Shown here one piece after another: positions 17,781-26,471 of a DNA stretch of 56,661 bases. Under the pieces are notes generated by a model that did not search any database, was not told the origin of the DNA, and saw only the letters and a program-made list of their open reading frames with translations. The stretch spans positions 22,366 through 79,026 of the forward strand of contig JAHEGC010000004.1 of assembly GCA_024639965.1 (NCBI GenBank). Direction: 5' to 3'. The position numbers and the translations under genes were made by a program. The number at the start of each line of letters is the position of its first letter. Position 1 is the first letter of the stretch. This DNA is from Micrococcales bacterium (GTDB lineage: Bacteria > Actinomycetota > Actinomycetes > Actinomycetales > Microbacteriaceae).

Positions 17781-18503
17781 ATGCCGTCGTTGAATGAGAA
17801 CCTCTCGGGACTGAAGCGCGTCATCGATGTCGTTCGACCTTTCGGCCGCGCCGGAGCCGCGTTCCTTGCCGGCCTCGCTATCACGTTCGTGCAAGATCAT
17901 TCCTACGTGGTCGGTCTCGCGGGCATGCTCTTCGTCGTCGCCGTGTCCCTCCTCGTTCACGACGGCCCGCGCACTTTGTTCAACCGTGCCACCTGGTGGA
18001 TCGCGCTCGTTGTGTTCCTGTTCGGTGTTCTCGGTCTCGCCCTCGGCAAGATGTCCCCGTCCGCGACGCTCTCGCTCATCATGGCGCTCGCCGCGTTCGA
18101 GACGGGTCTCGCGATCGCACGATCGGATCGACTGTGGGCGTGGTCGACGGCCGTCTTCGTCGTCGCACTCTCCGTCGTCTATTTCGCGGCACCCCACGAA
18201 TCCCCCATTCCGGCAGGGCTCACCGGTGCCTGGGCGATCCTCGCGGGCGTTTTCGAGATCATCGCCGTTTTCGACATGCACGTGAAGTTCGCGAAGTCGA
18301 AGGTTGGCGGCGCCGTCACCTCCGCCGCAAAATCCGCCGCGACATCCACGGCGAAGGCGGGTGCGAAGGCCGCCAAGGCGGGCGCCAAAGCGGGAGTAGC
18401 GGCCGCTAAGGCGGGAGCGAAAGCCACCGTACGCGGTGCTCAGGCAACAAAACGTGGCGCAACACGCCTCGGAAAGGCGGCTCAGCGTGGCACGAAACGA
18501 TAA
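17781..18503 (+). CDS. HdeD-like membrane protein with histone-H1-like Lys/Ala tail
   Basis: The first 165 or so residues contain about six hydrophobic segments (for example AGAAFLAGLAITFV, WWIALVVFLFGVLGLALG), like the HdeD/DUF308 group of small membrane proteins. The last 70 residues are Ala/Lys/Gly repeats (AKAGAKAAKAGAKAG, then ATKRGATRLGKAAQ) resembling the C-terminal domain of histone H1 and mycobacterial HupB. The tail ends with no acidic residue. The membrane part is seen; DNA or nucleoid binding by the tail is inferred. No family function is known to me. The next gene overlaps it by 17 nt. Confidence 0.7.
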   Translation: MPSLNENLSGLKRVIDVVRPFGRAGAAFLAGLAITFVQDHSYVVGLAGMLFVVAVSLLVHDGPRTLFNRATWWIALVVFLFGVLGLALGKMSPSATLSLIMALAAFETGLAIARSDRLWAWSTAVFVVALSVVYFAAPHESPIPAGLTGAWAILAGVFEIIAVFDMHVKFAKSKVGGAVTSAAKSAATSTAKAGAKAAKAGAKAGVAAAKAGAKATVRGAQATKRGATRLGKAAQRGTKR

Positions 18504-18708
18504 GACGCGACCCATGCAGTTGGTGGGCCTCGCCCTCTTCGCGACGCTCTTCATCGGCGGAATCGTTCTCGCGGTCACCCGCAACGCCGAACTCGCGGCA
18601 ATCTTCGGCGGTGGCGCATTCGTCATCACCATCGTCACGCTCGCGATGATCGTCCTGACGATGTCGCCCGAACTCCCCGCGAAGCCGACGAACAACCCGC
18701 ACGACTAG
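18487..18708 (+). CDS. Small two-TM membrane protein
   Basis: From GTG 18487 the product is 73 residues (MARNDKTRPMQLVG...) with two hydrophobic helices (LVGLALFATLFIGGIVLAV and AAIFGGGAFVITIVTLAMIV) and a short polar tail PAKPTNNPHD. It overlaps the end of the H1-tailed gene by 17 nt in another frame, which suggests translational coupling. Its stop abuts the purB stop (TAG at 18706-18708 beside the reverse TTA). I do not recognise the family. Confidence 0.6.
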   Translation: MARNDKTRPMQLVGLALFATLFIGGIVLAVTRNAELAAIFGGGAFVITIVTLAMIVLTMSPELPAKPTNNPHD

Positions 18709-20085
18709 TTAGTCGAGGAAGTCGACCAGCTTCGAGGCGAGCCCGACGTACGTCGCGGGAGTGAGATCGAGAAGTCGCTCCTTGCCCGCCGCGGACATCT
18801 CCAGCCCCTCGATAAACGCGCGCACGTCACTTTCGGTGAGCCGCTTGCCACGCGTGAGATCCTTGAGGAGCTCATACGGATTGTCGATTTCGGTCGTTCC
18901 CGCGGCGCGTTCGGCGCGCAGAACGGTCTGAATCGCTTCGCCGAGGACCTCGAGGTTGTCGCCGAGATCGGCGAGGAGCGCGTCGCGGTTGATGCCGATT
19001 TCTCCGAGACCGCCGCGGATGTTTGCGATTGCCAGGAGTGAGTGTCCCAGAACAACACCGAGATTGCGCTGGGTGGTCGAGTCGGTGAGGTCGCGCTGCA
19101 TACGCGACGTGACGAGGGTCGAGGCAAGAGCGTCACCGAGCGCCGTTCCGATTTCGAGGTTCGCCTCGGCGTTTTCGAATCGAATCGGATTGACCTTGTG
19201 GGGCATGGTGGACGAGCCGGTCGCACCCTTGACCGGTATCTGCGTGATAAAGCCGTTGGAGATGTAGGTCCACACGTCGGTGCAGAGGTTGTGGAGTACG
19301 CGATTGACGAGTCCGATGCGCGTGAGCAACGCGGCTTGCGTGTCGTGCGATTCGATCTGGGTCGTGAGCGGGTTCCACTCGAGCCCGAGCGACTCGACGA
19401 AGCTGCGCGAGATGCGAATCCAATCGATCTCGGGAGCCGCGACGACGTGGGCCGAGAAGGTTCCCGTGGCACCGGAGAACTTACCCGTGAGGGTGATCGC
19501 GTCGACCTCTCGCAGGGTGACCTGGAGACGGTGAACGAACACCGCGATCTCCTTGCCGAACGTTGTCGGGGTTGCGGGTTGTCCGTGAGTGCGAGAGAGC
19601 ATGGGGGTCTCGCGCTCGGCACGCGCGAGGTCGGTGAGTGCGTCGACGAGCGCCGCCGCGGCGGGGCGCCACACCTCGCGAACCGCGCGACCAAGAGTGA
19701 TTCCGTAGGAGAGATTGTTGATGTCCTCGCTTGTACATGCGAAGTGCGTCAATTCGGCGAGGCGCGAAAGCCCCAGTCGGTCGAGATGCTCACGGACGAG
19801 ATATTCCACGGCCTTCACGTCGTGCTTCGTCGTGGCCTCCAACTCGGCGATTCGAGCGACGTCGTCATCTCCGAAATTTGCGGCGACCTCACGAAGCGAT
19901 GCCGCTTCGGCCGCGGTCAGCGAGGAACCGAACAAGCCCTCGTTCGCCAGCGCGATGAGCCATTCGATTTCGACGTGAACTCGGGCGCGATTGAGCCCCG
20001 CTTCGGAGAGAAACTGACCAATCTCGGCGACCGACTGGTGGTAACGACCATCGAGTGGGCTGAGCGGTTGCGGGGAAAGCGCCAT
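18709..20085 (-). CDS. purB: Adenylosuccinate lyase
   Basis: A 458-residue fumarase/aspartase superfamily enzyme that acts twice in purine synthesis, on SAICAR and on adenylosuccinate. The superfamily signature GSSTMPHKVNPI is present, with the E. coli-type N terminus LSPQPLSPLDGRY. ATG 20085 gives that start; the 14 residues before it in the track are not family-like. Other purine genes in the window are purA and purSQL, not adjacent. Confidence 0.96.
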   Translation of the reverse strand: MALSPQPLSPLDGRYHQSVAEIGQFLSEAGLNRARVHVEIEWLIALANEGLFGSSLTAAEAASLREVAANFGDDDVARIAELEATTKHDVKAVEYLVREHLDRLGLSRLAELTHFACTSEDINNLSYGITLGRAVREVWRPAAAALVDALTDLARAERETPMLSRTHGQPATPTTFGKEIAVFVHRLQVTLREVDAITLTGKFSGATGTFSAHVVAAPEIDWIRISRSFVESLGLEWNPLTTQIESHDTQAALLTRIGLVNRVLHNLCTDVWTYISNGFITQIPVKGATGSSTMPHKVNPIRFENAEANLEIGTALGDALASTLVTSRMQRDLTDSTTQRNLGVVLGHSLLAIANIRGGLGEIGINRDALLADLGDNLEVLGEAIQTVLRAERAAGTTEIDNPYELLKDLTRGKRLTESDVRAFIEGLEMSAAGKERLLDLTPATYVGLASKLVDFLD

Positions 20086-20202
20086 GCCTCCATTCTCGCA
20101 GTTTTCTCCCCACCGCGTGGGTCGCACGGTCGTTCCCCAATCGTGCCGAATGGCGCGCGGGGAGGTGGCCGTCTACGCCACCGTTGTGGGGTGATCACCG
20201 TG

Positions 20203-20367
20203 ATGGGGGGCGACCCTCGAGCCGACATTGACAGCGCACTGAGTGCGCTCTCCGCGAGTGTCGCGCGCGACGGCTGGTTCGGCCCGGCACGCATCGCTTA
20301 CGACGAGGTGGTCTCCTCTCTTGTTCGCAGACTCGTCGTCGTCGATGTCAGCGCCGGACACGGATGA
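20203..20367 (+). CDS. 54-aa small protein coupled to an alpha/beta hydrolase
   Basis: ATG 20203 (GTG 20200 possible) opens a 54-codon frame, MGGDPRADIDSALSALS... to VVDVSAGHG, whose TGA overlaps the hydrolase ATG (ATGA). The overlap and codon use support translation. The pattern is two short helices. It could be a shrunken relative of the WXG100-like helical proteins seen upstream of hydrolases in actinobacteria, but no WXG motif is present. Not recognised. Confidence 0.45.
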   Translation: MGGDPRADIDSALSALSASVARDGWFGPARIAYDEVVSSLVRRLVVVDVSAGHG

Positions 20368-21443
20368 TCCCTCCCGTCTCGGTTGATTCCACCTCGCTCG
20401 GTTACACCGCCGACGCGCTTGCCCGCCGGGTCAGCGATCTCGGTGTAGCCGCCGGGCACCTCGCTCGCGCGACCGTCACCGCCTCCATCGACCCGCGCTT
20501 CGACGCCGCTCGTGTCGAAATTGATGCCGTCTGGCGTGAGGTCTGTCGACTCCACGACGACCTCACCGCGGTGCTCGTCGCGCTCGTCCCGAGCGAGGCT
20601 AGTCGAATCGACTGCACGTCCTCCGTTTTCGGCGCGTTCGGAGGGGTTTTCGGTGCGCTGTCCGTGGTCGCGTCGGCGGTGATCGACGGGCGGGCATGGG
20701 CGCCGCTTCGCTCCGTTTCATCGGCGGTCGAGGGTTCGGCGCCGTGGGCAACTGCCAGCGCTGCCGTTGTCGGAGTCGAACGTGTCGGCGAGGCAACCGC
20801 GACAACCGCGCCCGACACCATGGCGGCACGGGTGAATCGAATCCCGCGCGGGCCCGATCGAATTCGCGTCGATCGCTTCGCTGGTCCGGACGGTGATCGG
20901 TTCGAGGTTTACCTCGGGGGCACCGATTTCACCGCGGCAGCGGAGGATCCGTGGTGGGCGGGCACGAATTTCGACCTGCTTGCATCGGGACGTTCGCGAT
21001 CGGTGGCGGCAACGGAAGAAGCCCTGCGGCTCGCGGGAGTGACACGGGATACGCCGATCGTGCTCACGGGACACTCGCAGGGTGGAGCGATCGCCCTCGC
21101 GCTCGCTCGGTCGGGCCACTTCACCGTCGACGCGGTGTTCACCGTGGGCACACCCGTCGGACTTGTCGGTGACGCACCGAACGTTCCCACGTTTCACGTG
21201 GAACACGTCAACGACGTTGTGCCTGCGCTCGGCGGTACGGTCGCCGACACGACGGGGACGACCTGGTTCGCCACGCCGACACACGGCGAGTGGGGAATCG
21301 AGGCGCATCTCTGGGAGACCTATCGCGACACCGCCGCCCGTGTCGACGCAACAAACGACCCAACCCTCACCGCCGTCGAACAGCGAATCCGACGCGACGG
21401 AGCCGGGGTGGTGTCGACCTTTCGGGTGACTAGTTCCTGGTGA
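20364..21443 (+). CDS. Alpha/beta hydrolase with N-terminal helical region
   Basis: A 359-residue protein. The first 160 residues are Ala/Val-rich helices (DALARRVSDLGVAAGHL, AFGGVFGALSVVASAV). The hydrolase core has the nucleophile elbow GHSQGG (Ser238), then VGTPVGL and a late His near HVNDVVPALGG. No signal peptide is visible. Esterase, lipase or peptidase activity cannot be chosen. It follows the 54-aa ORF by overlap and ends 14 nt inside the convergent holin-like gene. A degenerate parS lies in its coding sequence. Confidence 0.65.
   Translation: MIPPVSVDSTSLGYTADALARRVSDLGVAAGHLARATVTASIDPRFDAARVEIDAVWREVCRLHDDLTAVLVALVPSEASRIDCTSSVFGAFGGVFGALSVVASAVIDGRAWAPLRSVSSAVEGSAPWATASAAVVGVERVGEATATTAPDTMAARVNRIPRGPDRIRVDRFAGPDGDRFEVYLGGTDFTAAAEDPWWAGTNFDLLASGRSRSVAATEEALRLAGVTRDTPIVLTGHSQGGAIALALARSGHFTVDAVFTVGTPVGLVGDAPNVPTFHVEHVNDVVPALGGTVADTTGTTWFATPTHGEWGIEAHLWETYRDTAARVDATNDPTLTAVEQRIRRDGAGVVSTFRVTSSW
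21190..21205. promoter_or_regulatory. Candidate parS site 3 (degenerate)
   Basis: CGTTTCACGTGGAACA matches parS at 14 of 16 positions. The central 8 bp are intact except that the right arm has GTGG for GTGA. It lies 16 kb from sites 1 and 2 in a coding region. Similar single-base variants are known to be bound by ParB in other bacteria. Function is inferred. Confidence 0.55.
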
Positions 21444-21831
21444 CGGGACGCGTGAAAGGCCGCAGCACGACCCCGATGAGCCAGTTGCACAGCGACATCA
21501 CGAGCGCGCCGAGAACACCCCAACCGAACGACGTGATGACGAGACCGAAGCCGAGATACGGGGTCACACTGGCGACGAGCATGAGCAGCGCGCCGTTGAC
21601 GACGAGCGCGATGAGTCCCAGAGTCAGCAGATAAATCGGGAACGCGACGATGCGGATGAAGTTTCCGATGACGGCATTGACGATGCCGAAGATCGCGGCG
21701 ACGGTCGCATAGGACAGCGCGGTGTCCAAGTCGCTCGAACCGAACGGGACGAGCTGGATTCCGTCCACGAGGAGGTCGGAAATCCAGAGCGCCAAGGAGT
21801 TGACGATCAAACCGAGAAGCAGTCGAACCAT
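21430..21831 (-). CDS. Phage-holin-family small membrane protein (4 TM)
   Basis: A 133-residue protein with four hydrophobic segments (LLGLIVNSLALWI, ALSYATVAAIFGIVNAVIG, YLLTLGLIALVVNGALLMLV, GFGLVITSFGWGVLGALVM), matching the PF04020-type family annotated as phage holin family protein. These are widespread chromosomal proteins; lysis function is not implied. TAGGCT lies 6 nt before its ATG, so it is probably leaderless. It diverges from hisC. Confidence 0.8.
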   Translation of the reverse strand: MVRLLLGLIVNSLALWISDLLVDGIQLVPFGSSDLDTALSYATVAAIFGIVNAVIGNFIRIVAFPIYLLTLGLIALVVNGALLMLVASVTPYLGFGLVITSFGWGVLGALVMSLCNWLIGVVLRPFTRPVTRN

Positions 21832-21837
21832 GAGTAC

Positions 21838-21864
21838 AGCCTACGCGCGAGCACATCGTAGGCT
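21838..21864. promoter_or_regulatory. Divergent facing TAGGCT -10 elements (holin / hisC)
   Basis: AGCCTA (21838-21843) on the minus strand is TAGGCT, 6 nt before the holin ATG. TAGGCT (21859-21864) on the plus strand is 6 nt before a GTG of hisC. Only 15 nt separate them, so each -10 overlaps the expected -35 of the other. Confidence 0.6.
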
Positions 21865-21870
21865 GAAATG

Positions 21871-22956
21871 GTGAGCCTGTTCAGCAGAGAGAGCCGAGTC
21901 GTTGTGCGACCGGAAATTCTGAACCTGCCCGCCTACAAGCAGGGTCGACCGGCACCCGCCGACGCGTTCAAGTTGTCGTCTAATGAGAATCCGTTCCCGA
22001 CCCCCGCGTGGGTCGCGGAGGCGATGGCCGAGGCGCAGGTTTCGCGCTATCCCGAATCGACGTCGCGAACCGTGCGCGAGCGGATTGCCGCCGAGTGGGC
22101 GTGCGATGTGGACGAGGTCATCGTCGGTGCGGGATCCGTCTCGATTCTCTACCAACTCATTCAGGCGGTGTCGGGTCCGGGAGACAACATTGTTTTCGCA
22201 TGGCGGTCTTTCGAGGCGTACCCGTGGATTGCGACGGTGGCGGGTGCCGAGGGAGTGCGCATTCCCAACCTCCCTGACCACCGACACGATCTCGACGCAA
22301 TGATCGCCGCGGTCAACGATCGCACCCGTGCCGTCCTCCTCTGCACCCCAAACAATCCGACGGGTGCCGCCATCACGACTGACGAATTCCACAACGCGAT
22401 GGCGCGCATCCCCGACGACGTCCTCGTCATCCTCGATGAGGCGTACGCGGAGTTTTCCCACGAGCCCGACATCGTCTGCGGCAAGAAAATCACGGGTGGC
22501 TATTCGAACCTCGTGATGCTGCGAACCTTCTCCAAGGCCTACGGCCTCGCTGGCCTCCGAATCGGATACGGCATCGGGCCCGCGGCGATTCTGCAGGCCG
22601 CCAATTCCACGGCGATCCCCATGGTCGTCACCGAACAAGCGCAACGAGCGGCGCTCGCCGTGCTCGATCACAAGGACGATGCCATGGTGCGGGTGATGGA
22701 ACTTTGTGCGCGACGCGACCGGGTGTGGAGCGACCTCGTCGGCCAGGGGTGGAGCGTTCCGCGCCCGCACGGCAACTTCGTGTGGCTTCCCACGGGAACG
22801 GACACCGACAAGGCCGCCGAAATTCTCGAAAACGGCGGAATCATTGCTCGCGTGTTCCCCGGCGACGGAATTCGCGTGACAATCGGCGAGGCCGACTCGG
22901 TCGAACCGTTCCTCGCGGCCACGGCACGCATCATCGCGGCCGACCTGCAGCACTAG
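21871..22956 (+). CDS. hisC: Histidinol-phosphate aminotransferase (HisC/Pat type)
   Basis: A fold type I PLP aminotransferase of about 361 residues. It has SNENPFPTP at the N terminus, TPNNPTGA, the Asp/Tyr segment LDEAYAEF and the PLP-lysine motif RTFSKAYGLAGLRIGYG. HisC acts in histidine synthesis; close actinobacterial paralogues (Pat) use aromatic amino acids, and no other his gene is near, so Pat is possible. The track starts at ATG 21868; GTG 21871 is preferred because it has the 6-nt spacing from TAGGCT. The branched-chain dehydrogenase genes follow 24 nt later. Confidence 0.88.
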   Translation: MSLFSRESRVVVRPEILNLPAYKQGRPAPADAFKLSSNENPFPTPAWVAEAMAEAQVSRYPESTSRTVRERIAAEWACDVDEVIVGAGSVSILYQLIQAVSGPGDNIVFAWRSFEAYPWIATVAGAEGVRIPNLPDHRHDLDAMIAAVNDRTRAVLLCTPNNPTGAAITTDEFHNAMARIPDDVLVILDEAYAEFSHEPDIVCGKKITGGYSNLVMLRTFSKAYGLAGLRIGYGIGPAAILQAANSTAIPMVVTEQAQRAALAVLDHKDDAMVRVMELCARRDRVWSDLVGQGWSVPRPHGNFVWLPTGTDTDKAAEILENGGIIARVFPGDGIRVTIGEADSVEPFLAATARIIAADLQH

Positions 22957-22968
22957 AGGCGAAACGGC

Positions 22969-22974
22969 TAGTCT
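22969..22974 (+). promoter_or_regulatory. Leaderless-type -10 TAGTCT
   Basis: TAGTCT is followed by 6 nt and the ATG at 22981 with no Shine-Dalgarno between. It suggests that the dehydrogenase operon has its own promoter even though hisC is only 24 nt upstream. Confidence 0.6.
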
Positions 22975-22980
22975 GTTCTT

Positions 22981-24093
22981 ATGCCGTACACCGAGGCGAC
23001 CCTGCAGCTGCTGTCCATCGATGGCACTCTTGTCGAGAGCGATCGCACCGCGGAATATCGCGCCATCGTCGACAAACTCGGCGACGACCAGCTCCGCGAG
23101 TTCTATCGCCACATGGTCACGACCCGCCGATTCGACATCGAATCGGGCAACCTCCAGCGACAGGGGCAACTTGCGCTGTGGATTCCCAGCCTCGGTCAGG
23201 AAGCGGCACAGGTTGGCTCGGCCTTCGCGAGCCGCCCGCAAGACATGATCTTCCCGTCGTATCGCGAGCACGCCGTTGCGCGCATCCGCGGAATCGACCC
23301 CATCCACATCATCGAACTTCTGCGCGGTGTCACGAACGGCGGCTGGAACCCGAACGACTTCAACGTTCGTCTGTATACGCTCGTTCTCGGATCGCAGACA
23401 CTGCACGCCGCCGGATATGCGATGGGTATTGGCTTCGACGGCAAGTCCGGAACGGGCAAGGTCGACAAGGACGAAGCGACGATGGTCTACTTCGGCGACG
23501 GCGCAACGAGCGAGGGCGACGTCAGCGAAGCACTCGTCTTCGCACAGTCCTACCAAGCGCCGATCGTGTTCTTCCTCCAGAACAACCAGTACGCAATCTC
23601 GGTGCCGGTCGTACGCCAGTCGCGCAGCCCGCTCTACAAGCGCGGTGAAGGATTCGGAATCGAGTCGTACCAGATCGACGGAAACGACGTCCTCATCTCC
23701 TATGCCGTCACCCGAACCGCGCTCGACGCGGCTCGCGCGGGCGAGGGCCCGCGTTTCATCGAAGCGCAGACCTACCGACTCGGTGCTCACACCACGAGTG
23801 ATGACCCGACCAAGTACCGCGAACAGTCGGAAGAGGATTATTGGAAGGAGCGCGACCCGATCGCGCGTTTCGAGAAGTTCCTCCGCACCAAGGGCGAGAG
23901 CGACACGTTCTTCGCCGAGGTCAAGCAGGAGGGTGAAGATCTTGCCTCCGACATTCGCACGCGAACCCTCACGCTCACCGCCCCGACGATTGACGTGATG
24001 TTCGACCACGTGTTCACCGACGATCACCCCGTCACCGCGGCACAGAAGAAGTGGCTCGTCGAGTACGAGAAGTCGTTCGGGGGTGAGCGATGA
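22981..24093 (+). CDS. bkdA: 2-oxoacid dehydrogenase E1 component, alpha subunit
   Basis: A 370-residue thiamine-diphosphate enzyme of the branched-chain/pyruvate E1-alpha family. The ThDP motif starts GDGATSEGDVSEA and ends FLQNNQYAIS. The phosphorylation-loop-like YRLGAHTTSDDPTKYR is also present. With E1-beta and E2 it oxidatively decarboxylates a 2-oxoacid to an acyl-CoA. Whether the substrate is branched-chain or pyruvate is not decided by sequence; actinobacteria commonly use AceE for pyruvate, which favours branched-chain. The stop overlaps bkdB by 4 nt (ATGA). Confidence 0.85.
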   Translation: MPYTEATLQLLSIDGTLVESDRTAEYRAIVDKLGDDQLREFYRHMVTTRRFDIESGNLQRQGQLALWIPSLGQEAAQVGSAFASRPQDMIFPSYREHAVARIRGIDPIHIIELLRGVTNGGWNPNDFNVRLYTLVLGSQTLHAAGYAMGIGFDGKSGTGKVDKDEATMVYFGDGATSEGDVSEALVFAQSYQAPIVFFLQNNQYAISVPVVRQSRSPLYKRGEGFGIESYQIDGNDVLISYAVTRTALDAARAGEGPRFIEAQTYRLGAHTTSDDPTKYREQSEEDYWKERDPIARFEKFLRTKGESDTFFAEVKQEGEDLASDIRTRTLTLTAPTIDVMFDHVFTDDHPVTAAQKKWLVEYEKSFGGER

Positions 24094-25067
24094 CCGAAAA
24101 CCTGTCGATGGCGAAGGCCATCAACCTCGGCCTTCAGCGCGCGCTCGCCGACGACCCCAAAGTGTTGCTCATGGGGGAGGACATCGGAACACTCGGCGGC
24201 GTCTTCCGCGTGACCGAGGGTCTCAAAAAGGAGTTCGGCGAGAACCGAGTTCTCGACACCCCGCTCGCCGAGTCGGGAATTGTCGGAACAGCAATCGGTC
24301 TCGCGATGCGCGGCTACCGTCCCGTCTGTGAAATCCAATTCGAAGGATTCGTGTTCCCCGCTTTCGACCAGATCGTCACCCAGCTGGCGAAACAGACGAC
24401 GCGTCACCAGGGCACTCAATCCTTCCCCGTCGTGATTCGCATCCCCTACGGCGGGCACATCGGTGCGGTCGAGCACCACCAGGAAAGCCCCGAGGCGTAC
24501 TTCGCCCACACCGCGGGCCTCCGTGTCATTTCGCCCGCGACGCCCAACGACGGATTCCACATGATCCAGCAGGCGATCACGTCGAACGACCCCGTCATCT
24601 TCCTCGAACCGAAGGCACGTTATTGGCCGAAGGGCGATGTGGACATGTCGAACGCGGCCGCGCCGATGCACCAGTCACGCGTTGTGCGAACCGGCACAGA
24701 CATCACACTCGTTGGACACGGCGCCATGGTCGCCATGATGCTCGATGCCGCCGAAGTGGCCCAGAGCGAGGGAGTTTCCATCGAGGTCGTCGACCTTCGC
24801 TCGCTCTCGCCCATCGACTACGACCCGATCATTGCGTCGGTGCAGAAGACCGGCCGACTCGTCGTCTGCCAGGAAGCCCCGGGCAACGCCTCCGTTGGTT
24901 CGGAAATCGCCTCGACCGTCGCGGAACACGCGTTCTATTACTTGAACGCACCAGTTCTTCGAGTCAGCGGTTTCGACGTTCCGTTCCCGCCCGCGAACCT
25001 TGAGGGTTTGTATCTTCCCGATGTCGACCGAATTCTCGACGCGGTCGATCGAGCGAGAGGGTACTGA
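24090..25067 (+). CDS. bkdB: 2-oxoacid dehydrogenase E1 component, beta subunit
   Basis: A 325-residue transketolase-like E1-beta subunit with [17 protein letters not shown] near the N terminus, the [12 protein letters not shown] segment and a C-terminal domain ending [15 protein letters not shown]. It overlaps bkdA by 4 nt and is followed after 1 nt by the E2 gene, so the three are made together. No E3 (lipoamide dehydrogenase) is in the window. Confidence 0.88.
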   Translation: MTENLSMAKAINLGLQRALADDPKVLLMGEDIGTLGGVFRVTEGLKKEFGENRVLDTPLAESGIVGTAIGLAMRGYRPVCEIQFEGFVFPAFDQIVTQLAKQTTRHQGTQSFPVVIRIPYGGHIGAVEHHQESPEAYFAHTAGLRVISPATPNDGFHMIQQAITSNDPVIFLEPKARYWPKGDVDMSNAAAPMHQSRVVRTGTDITLVGHGAMVAMMLDAAEVAQSEGVSIEVVDLRSLSPIDYDPIIASVQKTGRLVVCQEAPGNASVGSEIASTVAEHAFYYLNAPVLRVSGFDVPFPPANLEGLYLPDVDRILDAVDRARGY

Positions 25068-25068
25068 C

Positions 25069-26433
25069 GTGGCTGTAGTTGATTTCCCGCTTCCCGACGT
25101 CGGTGAGGGTCTCACCGAAGCCGAGATTGTGCAGTGGCGCGTGAAGAAGGGCGACACCGTCGCGATCAACGATGTGCTCGTCGAGATCGAGACCGCCAAA
25201 TCGCTCGTTGAGTTGCCGAGCCCGTTCGCCGGAACCATTGTCGCGATTCTCGCTGCCGAGGGGGATACGGTCGCCGTCGGCACGCCGATCATTCAGGTCG
25301 ATTCGGAGGGTGGCGTTCCCGCACCGCTTCACCCCGCCCCCGAGATGAAGCACGACCCCGAAACTCTTCAGGCGAGCAAGCCGCCCGCGAGCAAACCCGC
25401 CGCGAAGGCGGAAGCCGAGTCGAAGCCCGAACCGGTTTTGGTCGGATACGGCAGCAGCGGACACGCAACCTCGCGTCGCGGCAAGCGCACGAATAACGCA
25501 CCGAGCGCTCCCGTTTCGGTGAGCGGCGTCGACGGCGTCACCGAACCCGTGGTCTACCCGCCCGCGGGATCGACTCCCGTGCTCGCCAAGCCACCGGTTC
25601 GCAAGCTCGCCAAGGAACTCGGCGTCGACATCACGAAGGTGCCGGCGACTGGAGCGAATGGCGAGGTCACTCGTGACGACGTCGTGCGTCAATCCGAAGT
25701 GAAGACGGTCTTCCGCAACGCCGAAACACCCGAGTGGCCGAGCGAACGCGAGGAGCGCATCCCCGTCAAGGGCGTCCGTAAGGCAATCGCCTCGGCGATG
25801 GTCAAGTCGAAGTTCGAAGCGCCGCACGTCTCAGTGTTCGTCGACATCGATGCGACCCGAACCATGGACTTCGTCAAGCGACTCAAGGCGTCACCCGACT
25901 TCCAGGGGATTCGCGTGTCGCCGCTTCTCATCATGGCGCGTGCCGTGATTTGGGCCGTCCAGCGCAACCCCACCGTCAACTCGTCGTGGACCGACAAGGA
26001 GATTGTCGTTCACCACTATGTCAATCTCGGGATCGCCGCCGCGACGCCGCGAGGGCTCATTGTGCCGAACGTCAAGGAAGCGCAGTCGCTCAACATGAAG
26101 CAACTCGCGATGGGGCTCGAACAGCTCACCATAACCGCACGGGATGGCAAGACGACCCCCGACGAGATGTCGAACGGAACCATCACCATCACGAACCTCG
26201 GTTCGTTCGGAGTGGACACGGGAACACCCATCATTAACCCCGGTGAGGTTTCCATCGTCGCGCTCGGAACCATCAAGCAGAAGCCGTGGGTCGTCGACGG
26301 CGAGGTCGTTCCGCGATTCGTCACCACAGTCGGAGCCTCATTCGACCACCGTGTCGTCGACGGTGATGTCGCCAGCCGATTCCTCGCCGACGTCGCGAGC
26401 ATTATTGAAGAGCCGGCCCTCCTCCTCGACTAG
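25069..26433 (+). CDS. bkdC: 2-oxoacid dehydrogenase E2, dihydrolipoamide acyltransferase
   Basis: From GTG 25069 the protein has 454 residues. A single lipoyl domain has the lysine in [12 protein letters not shown], then an Ala/Pro/Lys linker, the peripheral subunit-binding domain ([22 protein letters not shown]) and the catalytic domain with [12 protein letters not shown]. It carries the acyl group to CoA. The track start inside bkdB is rejected. The stop is 4 nt before a Zur-like palindrome. Confidence 0.93.
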   Translation: MAVVDFPLPDVGEGLTEAEIVQWRVKKGDTVAINDVLVEIETAKSLVELPSPFAGTIVAILAAEGDTVAVGTPIIQVDSEGGVPAPLHPAPEMKHDPETLQASKPPASKPAAKAEAESKPEPVLVGYGSSGHATSRRGKRTNNAPSAPVSVSGVDGVTEPVVYPPAGSTPVLAKPPVRKLAKELGVDITKVPATGANGEVTRDDVVRQSEVKTVFRNAETPEWPSEREERIPVKGVRKAIASAMVKSKFEAPHVSVFVDIDATRTMDFVKRLKASPDFQGIRVSPLLIMARAVIWAVQRNPTVNSSWTDKEIVVHHYVNLGIAAATPRGLIVPNVKEAQSLNMKQLAMGLEQLTITARDGKTTPDEMSNGTITITNLGSFGVDTGTPIINPGEVSIVALGTIKQKPWVVDGEVVPRFVTTVGASFDHRVVDGDVASRFLADVASIIEEPALLLD

Positions 26434-26436
26434 TTT

Positions 26437-26465
26437 TTGACAATCATTCTCAATAACGATACGGT
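26437..26465 (+). promoter_or_regulatory. Zur-box-overlapped promoter
   Basis: TGACAATCATTCTCA (26438-26452) fits the Zur/FurB palindrome TGANAATNATTNTCA. It overlaps a good promoter: TTGACA (26437-26442), 17 nt, TACGGT (26460-26465), then 6 nt to ATG 26472. Zur with zinc would block RNA polymerase. The sites are seen; the zinc response is inferred from the family and from zur being the second gene. Confidence 0.82.
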
Positions 26466-26471
26466 CGGGGA

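Noticed and set aside
21841-24027. 728-aa antisense ORF over hisC and bkdA
   Set aside because: It lies opposite clear enzymes; GC-rich codons remove stop codons on the other strand. No domain is recognisable.
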